64,000 nt of DNA from Planctomyces sp. SH-PL14 (GTDB lineage Bacteria > Planctomycetota > Planctomycetia > Planctomycetales > Planctomycetaceae): assembly GCF_001610835.1 (NCBI RefSeq), contig NZ_CP011270.1:620001-684000 (forward strand), given 5' to 3'. Shown here piece by piece: positions 38,615 through 46,035 of this stretch. Each line of letters opens with the position of its first letter. Position 1 is the first letter of the stretch. The notes under the pieces are model-generated. The model was not told where the DNA came from. It ran no database searches and was given only the letters and a program-made list of their open reading frames with translations. The position numbers were made by a program, and so were the translations under genes.

Positions 38615-39292
38615 ATGCTCCCCCGCGTTCTCGAACCGGAAGCGATGGACACCGCCGAGGAGGCCGAAGCCTACGACCGGATGGACCACTCCACCGTCAA
38701 CCGGGCCTTCGCCTCAGACTGGCTTGCCACCTGGATGACTGTCCGAGGGGACGCGCCCAGCTGCCACATGATCGACATCGGGACCGGCACCGCCCTGATC
38801 CCGATCGAGCTGTGCGGCCAGTCCCCCCACGTCCGGATCACCGCCGTCGACCTCGCCGACGAAATGCTCAAGCGGGCCGAGGTCAACTGCCGCCGCGCCG
38901 GCTGGGAAAGTCGGATCACCCTCCAGAAGATCGACGCCAAAGGGATCCCCTATGGCGACGGCACGTTCGACTCGGTCGTCTCCAACACCATCATCCACCA
39001 CATCCCGCAGCCCAGGCAGGCCTTGGCCGAGATGCACCGGGTCCTCGCCCCCGGCGGGCTCCTCTTCTTGCGGGACCTCTATCGCCCGGAATCCGCGGAT
39101 GAGGTCGAACACTTCGTCCGGACCTACGCGGGCAACGAGACCGCCGAGCAGCAACAACTCTTCCGGCAGTCGTTCCACGCCGCCCTGACTGTCGAGGAGG
39201 TGGCGAAACTGCTGGAGGAACTGGGCATTTCGCCGACCGCCGTTAGGATGACTTCCGACCGGCACTGGACGATCTCCACCTGGAAGAGCTGA
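38615..39292 (+). CDS. SAM-dependent methyltransferase (UbiE-like)
   Basis: The protein has 225 residues. CHMIDIGTGTALIPIELCGQ is SAM motif I, AVDLADEMLKRAEVNC the post-I acidic motif, and GTFDSVVSNTIIHHIPQP motif II. A canonical gaaaggag lies six bases before the ATG, unusually clear for this window. It is divergent from the decarboxylase gene across 189 bases. It is separate from the polysaccharide island, and its substrate may be a small molecule or lipid. Confidence 0.85.
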   Translation: MLPRVLEPEAMDTAEEAEAYDRMDHSTVNRAFASDWLATWMTVRGDAPSCHMIDIGTGTALIPIELCGQSPHVRITAVDLADEMLKRAEVNCRRAGWESRITLQKIDAKGIPYGDGTFDSVVSNTIIHHIPQPRQALAEMHRVLAPGGLLFLRDLYRPESADEVEHFVRTYAGNETAEQQQLFRQSFHAALTVEEVAKLLEELGISPTAVRMTSDRHWTISTWKS

Positions 39293-39325
39293 GCGGCCAT
39301 CGCCCGGCCGGATGAGCAAGGAACA

Positions 39326-40495
39326 ATGACCTACGACTTGTTGCTGCCGCGGCGGATCGTGTTCGGCTGGGGCCGCCGCGCTGAGCTGCCGCAGTGGGCC
39401 GCCTCCTTGGGACGGCGGGCCCTCCTGGTCAGCGGCTCGCGCACGCTCTCCGCCAACGGTACCCTCGCCGCCCTCAAGGAATCGCTCACCGCGGCGGGCT
39501 TGGCGACGCTCGACGTAGCCGAGATCCACCGCGAACCAGAAGTCGAAGATGTCGACGCTGCGGTCTCCCGTCTCCGGGAGAGCGGCGTCCAGCCGGGGGA
39601 CTTCGTTCTGGCGGTCGGGGGCGGTTCGGCGATCGACCTCGGCAAGGCGGTGGCGGCCCTGGCGACGAACCGGCAGAGCGAGACCGTCAAAGACTACCTG
39701 GAAGGGGTCGGCCGGGGCCTCAAGCTCGACCAGCCCCCGCTTCCCTGTCTCGCGATGCCGACGACGTCGGGGACCGGGAGCGAGGCGACCCGCAACTCCG
39801 TCATCTCCAGCCGGGCCGAGGGCTTCAAGAAGAGCCTCCGCTCCGACGCCATGGTCCCCGCGGTCGTCCTCGTCGATCCGGAGCTGACCGTCTCCGCCCC
39901 CCGCAACGTCACGGTCTGGTCCGGCCTCGACGCGATCACGCAGCTCATCGAGAGCTACATCACCAGGAACGCACGTCCGGTCCCGCAGGCCCTGTGCCTC
40001 GAAGGTCTCCAGAAAGCGGTCCCGGCCCTCCCCCGTCTGGTCGACGATCCTGCCGACCGCGCGGCCCGCGAGGCGATGTCGCACGCCGCTCTCCTCTCCG
40101 GGATCGCCCTGGCGAACTCGGGGCTCGGCATGGCGCATGGTGTCGCGGCGGCCCTCGGCGTCACCTGCGGAATCGCTCACGGCCTCGCGTGCGCCGTCAT
40201 GCTCCCGACCGCCATGGACCTGAACCGCCGCGCCCGCGAGCCGGAGATGGCAACGCTCGGACGGATCTTCACCGGCGATGACCGGTTGAGCGGGGCCGCG
40301 GGGGCCGATGCCGCCGTTCGGTTCATCCGGGACTACTGCCAGCGGCTCAGCGTTCCGACGCGGTTGCGAGACCTCGGCGTCACCAAGGACCAGGTCGAGC
40401 CGCTCGTCCTCGGATCGCAGGGGAACAGCATGAACGGCAATCCGCGGCCGATCTCGGAATGCGAATTGTCCGACACCCTGGAGGCGCTCTGGTGA
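39326..40495 (+). CDS. Iron-containing alcohol dehydrogenase
   Basis: A group III alcohol dehydrogenase of 389 residues. VLAVGGGSAIDLGKAVAAL binds NAD(P), AMPTTSGTGSEATRNSVIS is the conserved substrate/cofactor loop, and SGLDAITQLIESYI, GMAHGVAAAL and GIAHGLACAVMLP are the metal-ligand blocks. In the first block the usual His of DAxTH is a Gln (DAITQ); a similar Q occurs in a subgroup of the family, so the metal site may differ. The enzyme would interconvert an alcohol and an aldehyde. Its stop overlaps the GTG of the PfkB gene. Confidence 0.88.
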   Translation: MTYDLLLPRRIVFGWGRRAELPQWAASLGRRALLVSGSRTLSANGTLAALKESLTAAGLATLDVAEIHREPEVEDVDAAVSRLRESGVQPGDFVLAVGGGSAIDLGKAVAALATNRQSETVKDYLEGVGRGLKLDQPPLPCLAMPTTSGTGSEATRNSVISSRAEGFKKSLRSDAMVPAVVLVDPELTVSAPRNVTVWSGLDAITQLIESYITRNARPVPQALCLEGLQKAVPALPRLVDDPADRAAREAMSHAALLSGIALANSGLGMAHGVAAALGVTCGIAHGLACAVMLPTAMDLNRRAREPEMATLGRIFTGDDRLSGAAGADAAVRFIRDYCQRLSVPTRLRDLGVTKDQVEPLVLGSQGNSMNGNPRPISECELSDTLEALW

Positions 40496-41454
40496 TTCTG
40501 GCCGTCGGTCTGAGCCCCGCGTGGCAGCAGATTCTCGTCTTCGACAACCTCGTTCCGGGTGAGGTGAACCGCGCCGCGGAGTCGCACTGGTGCGGCTCGG
40601 GGAAAGTTCTCAACGTCGGCCGGGCGATCCACTCGCTCGCCCCCGGCGCGGGCGCCCTCACGATCTGCCCGCTCGGCGGCCCCGCGGGGCAGGCGATCTT
40701 CCATGAGTTCCAGGAAGACCGCATCCCGCTCGTCCGGATGGCGTCGGTCGCCAACACCCGGGTCTGCACGACGCTGATCGAACGCCCCACCGGCCGGATC
40801 ACGGAGCTCGTCGAGAACGCCCACCCGATCCGCCGCGACCAGCTCTTCGCGTTCGAGTACATGGTCGGCGAAGCCTGGCGAAAGATGTCCACGGTGAAGT
40901 GCGCCGTCTTCAGCGGCTCGCTCCCTTCGCTCTCCGATGGATCGTCCACCGCCGACTGCTACGCCCGCATGATGTCGGGCCTCGAAGCCCCGGTGATCCT
41001 CGACGCCCGCGGCCCGGAACTCCTCGCCGCCCTGGCCCACCGCCCGCTCCTCGTGAAGCCGAACCGTGAGGAACTCGCCGCCACGGTGAAACGTCCCCTG
41101 GAAACCGATGACGGCCTCGTCCGTGCGATGCGGGAAGTCATCGACCTCGGTGCCCAGTGGGTCCTGGTGACGCAGGGAGCCGACTCGGCCTTCCTCGCCT
41201 CGCGGACGGAGGTCTACCGCTTTCACCCGCCGAAGGTCGAAGTCGTCAACCCGATCGGCTGCGGCGACAGCGTCGCCGCGGGGATCGCCGTCGGCATCGC
41301 GGACGATCAGCCGGTGGTCGAAGCGGTCCGCTACGGCCTCGCCGCCGCCGCCGACAACGCAACTCGTCTCCTGCCGGCACGGCTGGATGGGCCGTCAGTC
41401 GAGTCCCTCTTGAACCGCATTGCCGCAACCCCGACGCCTCACTCACGCTTCTGA
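40492..41454 (+). CDS. PfkB-family sugar kinase (1-phosphofructokinase-like)
   Basis: This 320-residue kinase matches the hexose-phosphate kinase branch of PfkB: VGLSPAWQQILVFDNLVPGE near the N terminus, GKVLNVGRAIHSL, PLGGPAGQAIFHEF, LVKPNREELAATV, and the anion hole and catalytic base in NPIGCGDSVAAGIAVGI. Members phosphorylate fructose-1-phosphate or tagatose-6-phosphate. The GTG at 40492 overlaps the dehydrogenase stop by 4 bases and gives a start that fits the family; the frame is open to 40459. Coupling to an alcohol dehydrogenase hints at a small sugar or polyol route, but the substrate is not known. Confidence 0.85.
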   Translation: MILAVGLSPAWQQILVFDNLVPGEVNRAAESHWCGSGKVLNVGRAIHSLAPGAGALTICPLGGPAGQAIFHEFQEDRIPLVRMASVANTRVCTTLIERPTGRITELVENAHPIRRDQLFAFEYMVGEAWRKMSTVKCAVFSGSLPSLSDGSSTADCYARMMSGLEAPVILDARGPELLAALAHRPLLVKPNREELAATVKRPLETDDGLVRAMREVIDLGAQWVLVTQGADSAFLASRTEVYRFHPPKVEVVNPIGCGDSVAAGIAVGIADDQPVVEAVRYGLAAAADNATRLLPARLDGPSVESLLNRIAATPTPHSRF

Positions 41455-41470
41455 CCGCCGAGCCATTCCT

Positions 41471-41544
41471 ATCTGTGTGCATCTGTGTTTATCTGTGGCT
41501 GAAACATTTCGGTGAGCCACAGATGAACGCGGATAAACACCGAT
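41471..41544. repeat. Long hairpin repeat (ATCTGTGG type)
   Basis: Two 30-base arms (41471-41500 and 41515-41544) are reverse complements at 24 of 30 positions, with a perfect 10-base stem next to a 14-base loop. The arms are AT-rich with the words atctgtg and aaacacc, unlike neighbouring genes. It lies between the PfkB gene and miaA, starting 16 bases after a stop. This is a widespread bacterial intergenic repeat type and may work as a terminator. Confidence 0.85.
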
Positions 41545-41577
41545 GAAGGGGCGAGGGCATCGAAGGTTTCCAGCCGC

Positions 41578-42510
41578 ATGAAGTTTCCCTCCGATATCCT
41601 CTGCCGCTGCTGGTTCCTCGCCGGGCCGACCGCGAGCGGCAAGACCGCGGTCAGCCTGCGGCTGGCGGAGCGGATCGGGGCCGAAATCGTCGCGATGGAC
41701 TCGATGACCCTCTATCGCGAGATGGACATCGGGACCGCCAAGCCGACGGCCGAGGAGCGGACGCAGGTCCCGCACCACCTGTTCGACATCGTCGACCCCG
41801 CCGAGGACTTCTCGGTCGCCGAGTACCTCGACGCGGCGCTGCCGACGGTGAGCGACATCCTGGGACGGGGTCGCGTGCCGCTGTTCGTCGGCGGGACCGG
41901 TCTTTACCTCCGGTCACTCCTGCGAGGAGTCTTTGAAGGGCCGCCGGCCGACTGGCCGTACCGCCACGGGCTCGAAGCGGAGCTGGCCGCGACCTCCCCC
42001 GAAGCCCTGCATCAGAAGCTCGCCGCCGTCGATGCGGCGTCCGCGGCACGGCTGCACCCCAACGACGTCCGCCGCGTCATCCGGGCCCTGGAGATCGTCC
42101 ACCTGACGGGCCGGCCCGCCTCGGAACTCCACGACGAGCAGCCGCTCCCCGCGGATCAGCGGCCGCAGCACGTCGTCTGGCTGAGCCCGGACCGCGAGCG
42201 CCTTCACGAGCAGATCAACCGCCGCGTCGATCAGATGCTGCAGCAGGGACTCCTCCACGAAGTCACGGCCCTTCTGCGACGGCCGCGCGGACTTGGCCGG
42301 ACGGCACGGCAGGCGTTGGGCTACAAGGAGCTCCTGGACCACCTGGAAGGCCGCGAACCGCTCCCCGCCGCCGTCGATGCCATCAAGACCCGGACGCGGC
42401 AGTTCGCCAAACGGCAGTGCACGTGGTTTCGAAATCTCGAAGAGTGCCGCGCCGTCGAGATCGCACCGGGAGAAAGCGCTGATGCGATCGTGGAACGGAT
42501 CACGGGATAG
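41578..42510 (+). CDS. miaA: tRNA dimethylallyltransferase
   Basis: MiaA moves a dimethylallyl group onto A37 of tRNAs that read UNN codons. The 310-residue protein shows the P-loop LAGPTASGKTAVSLRL, then DSMTLYREMDIGTAKPTAEE, VPHHLFDIVDPAEDFSVAEY, LFVGGTGLYLRSLLRG, and the C-terminal LGYKELLDHLEGREPL and RTRQFAKRQCTWFRN, all standard for the family. The start at 41578 fits the family length, with ten residues before the P-loop strand. It is followed by the first copy of the 330-bp repeat and faces the ECF sigma gene. Confidence 0.94.
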   Translation: MKFPSDILCRCWFLAGPTASGKTAVSLRLAERIGAEIVAMDSMTLYREMDIGTAKPTAEERTQVPHHLFDIVDPAEDFSVAEYLDAALPTVSDILGRGRVPLFVGGTGLYLRSLLRGVFEGPPADWPYRHGLEAELAATSPEALHQKLAAVDAASAARLHPNDVRRVIRALEIVHLTGRPASELHDEQPLPADQRPQHVVWLSPDRERLHEQINRRVDQMLQQGLLHEVTALLRRPRGLGRTARQALGYKELLDHLEGREPLPAAVDAIKTRTRQFAKRQCTWFRNLEECRAVEIAPGESADAIVERITG

Positions 42511-42972
42511 GCAGCGGAATGGCTGGCTTAAACCGCGTCCTCGCCGGCACAGCTATGCTCGCTTAATCCCAACGTGCGACGGCCGCTGGGGTCAAGGGGG
42601 TCTCACCCCCTTGCCGCCGGAGGCACTTCCATGAGGAACCGTGGTAAGCAACGGGCGAAGCCTTTGTGGTACCGGCGTTGAGCACTCAACGCCCGCTTTG
42701 CAGTCCCCGCGGGTTGGTGAGGGGGCATACGACACGGTATCCGCGCTTGGACACGCCCCCCTTCAGACTATCTCTCGACGGCCAGGCCTCCGGCGGGCAA
42801 AGGGCCAGAAAAACAACACAGGCCCCTCTGCACTCCCCACCAGGGGCCAGCCCCTGGACCCCGGTTCGGCCAAGTGCGCCGTTCGAGCTGCAGCAGAAAC
42901 GAAAAAGACCACTCGGCAGCGCACTTGCGCCACCGAATGGTCTCACATTCCTGCTTCGCTGAAGCTCACAGC
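42511..42972. other. Convergent intergenic region (462 bp)
   Basis: The stretch between the stops of miaA and the ECF sigma gene is mostly filled by repeat copy A. The remaining 100 bases before the sigma gene stop show no gene and no clear terminator with a T run. Confidence 0.6.
42538..42867 (+). repeat. Structured intergenic repeat, copy A
   Basis: A block of about 330 bases begins 27 bases after the miaA stop and is shared with 50314-50643 (reverse orientation) and 52080-52391 (same orientation). Shared words include gaggaaccgtgg, tgagggggcatacgacacg, cgcgcttggacacg and ctgcactccccaccagg. Copy A differs by an A-rich stretch (agaaaaacaacacagg) where copies B and C have a GGGGC-x-GCCCC hairpin. 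Internal complementary runs (ggggtcaaggggg with cccccttg) suggest a folded RNA or DNA. Open frames across it are not conserved and are not called as genes. Confidence 0.85.
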
Positions 42973-43524
42973 TCACGCCGGCTGAAGCTCGCCAAGAGCA
43001 TCCTTCAACCGCGCCCGAGCCGTGTGCAACCGTCGCTTGATCGTCCCGACCGGGCTCGAAAACCGATCACTCATCTCCTTGAGAGACTGACCCTCAAAGT
43101 AGAACGCGACCAGCGTCTCCCGATCCAGCTTCCGCAACCGCGACAGGCCCTTCTTGACCTCCCGCGCCTGCTCCTGCCGGACCAGACCGTCAATCGGAAC
43201 ATCCGGCCGCGTCCGGAAGGCATCGAAGGTCTCCGGCGCCTGAGTCGTCTCATGCGGCCGCCGAACCGCCCGGTTGATCGACAACCGGATGGCAATCCGC
43301 TTGAGCCAGCCCACGAACCGTTCCGGTTCCCGGAGCTGATCAAGCTTACGGAGCATCCGCACAAAGACGTCCTGCGTCACTTCGGCCGCCTCGGCGCTGT
43401 TCCGCAACCGACGCATGACGATGGCGAAGACGGTCCCTTCGAACTGCTGGACGAGCTGGTTGAAAGCGGCCGGACAACCGGCCTGAGCCTGGCGAACCAG
43501 GAGGAGGAGTTCTAAGTCAGTCAT
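42973..43524 (-). CDS. ECF RNA polymerase sigma factor
   Basis: A sigma-70 family protein of 183 residues. Region 2 includes AFNQLVQQFEGTVFAIVMRR and EVTQDVFVRMLRKLDQL with the core- and -10-binding helix. The linker is rich in Arg/Pro. Region 4 holds REVKKGLSRLRKLDRETL, VAFYFEGQSLKEMSDRFSSP and VGTIKRRLHTARARLKDAL, the helix-turn-helix for the -35 element. ATG 43524 has GAGGTG six bases upstream on its strand; the frame runs on to 43815 in unlikely sequence. No anti-sigma gene is adjacent. The ribosome-binding site lies in a small hairpin (43530-43548). Confidence 0.9.
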   Translation of the reverse strand: MTDLELLLLVRQAQAGCPAAFNQLVQQFEGTVFAIVMRRLRNSAEAAEVTQDVFVRMLRKLDQLREPERFVGWLKRIAIRLSINRAVRRPHETTQAPETFDAFRTRPDVPIDGLVRQEQAREVKKGLSRLRKLDRETLVAFYFEGQSLKEMSDRFSSPVGTIKRRLHTARARLKDALGELQPA

Positions 43525-43529
43525 GGGCA

Positions 43530-43548
43530 CCTCTCGAAACCTGAGAGG
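43530..43548 (-). promoter_or_regulatory. Hairpin covering the ribosome-binding site of the ECF sigma gene
   Basis: On the minus strand CCTCTC and GAGAGG form a 6-bp stem around a 7-base loop, five bases before the ATG. The downstream arm contains the Shine-Dalgarno sequence, so the stem could hold translation down. Confidence 0.45.
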
Positions 43549-43914
43549 GGACGCCCCGTTCCCGTTTGAGGAGAATAGAGCGTGAGGATCAGCCCTTCGT
43601 CGCCGACTCACTTCGGCAAAAGTGAAGAGGCTGCTGAGAGACCCGGCGCTTGCGAATGACACATTCGAAAACGAGTGAAATCGGCCCCCTGATCGCGGAC
43701 AACGCCTGCGGATCAGAGGAGCACGCCGACACGAAGTCGGAAATTCCATCGGGGGCCTGGACAGGACTAGTCGCCGCGTAGAGCGTGAACTGCACGCAAA
43801 CGGCAACCGCATCAACTGATCTGAAACGACCAGCGACCGGTTTGGGCCACGATGGCGGGGCGGGCGGGGAACAACCGTTGTCCGTGGGTGCGGACGATCG
43901 TTTCCCCAACCCCG
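43549..43914. other. Intergenic region with no recognised feature
   Basis: Nothing convincing is seen between the ECF sigma leader and the small gene at 43915. A 121-codon minus-strand frame (43589-43954) overlaps both neighbours' signals, has no ribosome-binding site and is left out. The sigma factor promoter probably lies here. Confidence 0.4.
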
Positions 43915-44217
43915 TCAAAGTGAGACAGCTCGACTGATGGCGAGCAGTGCCCAAAGGGGCGCCGGAAGTTCGCTCTCAACTGGCGGCATGACGGATACGC
44001 CCGGTACCCGTACTGGCGAATATCTGCGGCTTGGCATCGATTCGCGCACGCTGGAGAGACAGCCTGTCTCCATCGACTTAGAGCGATGGATCTCAGAAAG
44101 CGGTTTCCCGAGGTGCATACGAATGCCCGAGCCGACGACGCGATCGCAAACGGTCGCGGCGGCCGCATTGAATGCGAACGTCTGTGCCGTGGCGGTCTTC
44201 GTGATCTGCTGGTTCAT
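43915..44217 (-). CDS. Small protein of unknown function behind a strong ribosome-binding site
   Basis: A 100-codon gene starting MNQQITKTATAQTFAFNAAA. AGGAGGT lies exactly seven bases before the ATG, the best Shine-Dalgarno sequence in the window. The first 30 codons favour G or C in the third position, the rest less so. The protein has an Ala/Thr-rich N terminus, a middle with GSGIRMHLGKPLSEI and a weakly hydrophobic end (APLWALLAISRAVSL). No domain was recognised. It is an orphan on the same strand as the ECF sigma gene 390 bases downstream. The frame is also open upstream to 44541, but the ribosome-binding site decides the start. Confidence 0.6.
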   Translation of the reverse strand: MNQQITKTATAQTFAFNAAAATVCDRVVGSGIRMHLGKPLSEIHRSKSMETGCLSSVRESMPSRRYSPVRVPGVSVMPPVESELPAPLWALLAISRAVSL

Positions 44218-44224
44218 CGCTGAT

Positions 44225-44287
44225 ACCTCCTGCGACCGCTCAGGGCGGTCTTCGGGAAACGAAACAAGGTGCCCCGTATTGTTTCCC
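44225..44287 (-). promoter_or_regulatory. Structured 5' leader of the small gene
   Basis: On the minus strand a 6-bp hairpin (GACCGC with GCGGTC, 44234-44250) ends two bases before AGGAGGT. Just upstream, GTTTCCC (44254-44260 complement) can pair with GGGAAAC (44281-44287), or the neighbouring TTGTTTC (44261-44267 complement) with GAAACAA (44279-44285). The two stems share bases and exclude each other, a layout seen in switching leaders. No known riboswitch consensus was recognised. Confidence 0.45.
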
Positions 44288-44840
44288 CGGGGCGGGTCCT
44301 CGAAAAGGGAGACCGAAAAGTTGGGTTGCTGGTCGAGCGCCAGGTCGGACGCCACGCCAGAAGGCATTCCCCATGGCCCGCAAACGCATCTCGTGCGTAG
44401 AAAGGAATGCATGGGAGTCAATACGTCACTACGACCCGGGCAGACCAGAAAAGGTTCGCGAGAAATCCGGAGATTCGGGGAAATTCGGAAATTCGTCCCG
44501 CTGGACACGTCGGAAAACCGGCCGCAAACGTGTTTTTCCAAGGAGAATTGATGCGTCCCGAACCGCAGGACGAGAGCGAAAAACGTCCGACAGCGGGAAC
44601 ACCATGGTGAGGCGGGCTAAGACCCACCCGGCTCGACCGCTGCCGGACGGACGCATTGTTCGGCAGCGAATCAATTCCTCAAGAGTCCGATCGACGTCGT
44701 TCCAGTGAACTCAGGGTTTCCCCGGACCTTTGGCCCTCCAGCAGTAACAACCCTTCCGGTGAAAACGATCCTCGGAAAACGAAACACGAACCCGCGCCGT
44801 CCGAAGGTGAGCACCGCCCGAAGAAGCCCCAGCGCAAACG
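44288..44840. other. Intergenic region with only tiny candidate frames
   Basis: No gene of normal size is seen. On the plus strand aaggag (44540-44545) precedes an ATG at 44551 that opens 19 codons (MRPEPQDESEKRPTAGTPW), overlapped by a 34-codon frame from ATG 44604. Both are too short to judge and may be chance. Confidence 0.35.
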
Positions 44841-44876
44841 AAGACGCCGCAATCGTTTACACGATTGCGGCGTCTT
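44841..44876 (-). terminator. Perfect 15-bp hairpin downstream of tRNA-Lys
   Basis: aagacgccgcaatcg (44841-44855) and its exact complement (44862-44876) flank a 6-base loop. It lies 9 bases past the 3' end of the minus-strand tRNA gene. There is no long T run after it in either direction, so it may stop or trim transcripts without a classical U tract. Confidence 0.75.
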
Positions 44877-44885
44877 GCCGATGAG

Positions 44886-44958
44886 TGCCCCCACAAGGAC
44901 TCGAACCTTGGACTTACTGATTAAGAGTCAGTTGCTCTACCAACTGAGCTATAGGGGC
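44886..44958 (-). tRNA. tRNA-Lys (anticodon CUU)
   Basis: The minus strand folds as a 73-base cloverleaf. The acceptor stem is GCCCCTA with TGGGGGC and discriminator A, the D arm is GCTCAGTTGGTAGAGC, the anticodon stem-loop is ACTGACTCTTAATCAGT with CTT at positions 34-36, and the T arm is CAAGGTTCGAGTCCTTG. CCA is not encoded. It reads AAG codons. A 15-bp hairpin follows it. Confidence 0.97.
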
Positions 44959-45099
44959 TTTTTGCGAGCGGGGAAAGGTATCGGCTCGCTCGCGGGAATT
45001 CAACCGCTCACATCGGCAATTTCGCCGGCACGCATGATGCAATTCGACCGCCCCCGACTGGACCGTCCCGGCCGCTCGTGGGTTCGCTCGGGAATGGCC

Positions 45100-45756
45100 T
45101 CACCCCTGGGCCTTTTGCCGAACCTCTTTCATCTTAGAGACATACTTCTCCGCCATCGCCCGGATGGTCCCCATGTCTCCCTTTGCCAGGGCCTCTTTCG
45201 TCACCAGATTGCTTCCCAACCCGACGGCACAGGCCCCGGATTTCACAAAGTCGCCGAGGGTATCGAGGTTGACGCCCCCCGTCGGCAGGAGCCGGACGTA
45301 GGGCAAGGGTCCATGAACCGCCTTCAGGTAGCCGGGGCCGCCGACTTCCGCCGGGAAAACCTTGATGAACTCCGCCCCCGCCTCCCAGGCGGTCAGAATT
45401 TCTGTCGGCGTGAACGCCCCGCACATGACCACCTTGTCGTAGCGGTGGCACGTTTCGATCACCGCCGGACGGACGACCGGGGTCACCAGGAATTCCGCCC
45501 CGGCCAGGATCGCGGCGCGGGCCGTCGCCTCGTCAAGGATCGTTCCGGCCCCCAGCAGGATCTTGTTCCCCAGTCGATCCCGCACCGCGGAAATGACCTC
45601 GAGCGCCCTGGGGACGGTCAACGTCACTTCCAGGACATCTACGCCCCCCTCGGCGAGCGCCTCGGACACCTGGACCAGCTGGTCACTGCTGGAAGACCGA
45701 ATGATCGCCACGATCCCGCTGTCGAGCACCCGCTGCACATCGTTGTGTCGAGACAT
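45100..45756 (-). CDS. eda: 2-keto-3-deoxy-6-phosphogluconate aldolase (KDPG/KHG aldolase)
   Basis: A class I aldolase of 218 residues. VLDSGIVAIIRSSSSDQLVQ, LEVTLTVPRALEVI (with the catalytic Glu), ILLGAGTILDEATARAAILA, AEFLVTPVVRPAVIETCHRY, EFIKVFPAEVGGPGYLKAV (the Lys forms the Schiff base) and VRLLPTGGVNLDTLGDF are the signature blocks. It splits KDPG into pyruvate and glyceraldehyde-3-phosphate in the Entner-Doudoroff route or in uronate breakdown. No edd or KDG kinase is adjacent. tRNA-Lys follows 141 bases downstream on the same strand. Upstream 279 bases separate it from the divergent DUF1549/1553 gene. Confidence 0.93.
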   Translation of the reverse strand: MSRHNDVQRVLDSGIVAIIRSSSSDQLVQVSEALAEGGVDVLEVTLTVPRALEVISAVRDRLGNKILLGAGTILDEATARAAILAGAEFLVTPVVRPAVIETCHRYDKVVMCGAFTPTEILTAWEAGAEFIKVFPAEVGGPGYLKAVHGPLPYVRLLPTGGVNLDTLGDFVKSGACAVGLGSNLVTKEALAKGDMGTIRAMAEKYVSKMKEVRQKAQG

Positions 45757-46035
45757 ACCCCTCGCCTGACCGTCAAAGAACTGATTTTTCGGACGAGTCA
45801 GTTTGTAGGACCTCCGCTGGGGAAACGCGAGAGTCTCGCTCGCACCGCCCCAGCAGGATTCGACCGGGGCATTTCATACACCAGTGCTTATTGATACGTT
45901 GTCCCCCGGCGAGTACCGTAGTGGCAGCGCTCCGAGTGCTCCCCTCCCGACAAGGAAGCGGCTGAGCCTTCCCCCCGACGCGCTCTCCTCTCCCCTTCCC
46001 CCCGGGAGCGAGCCGCTCTCATTCGAGCCTTTCGA

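Noticed and set aside
43937-44551. 204-codon plus-strand frame
   Set aside because: Antisense to the small gene, which has an excellent ribosome-binding site. This frame has none.
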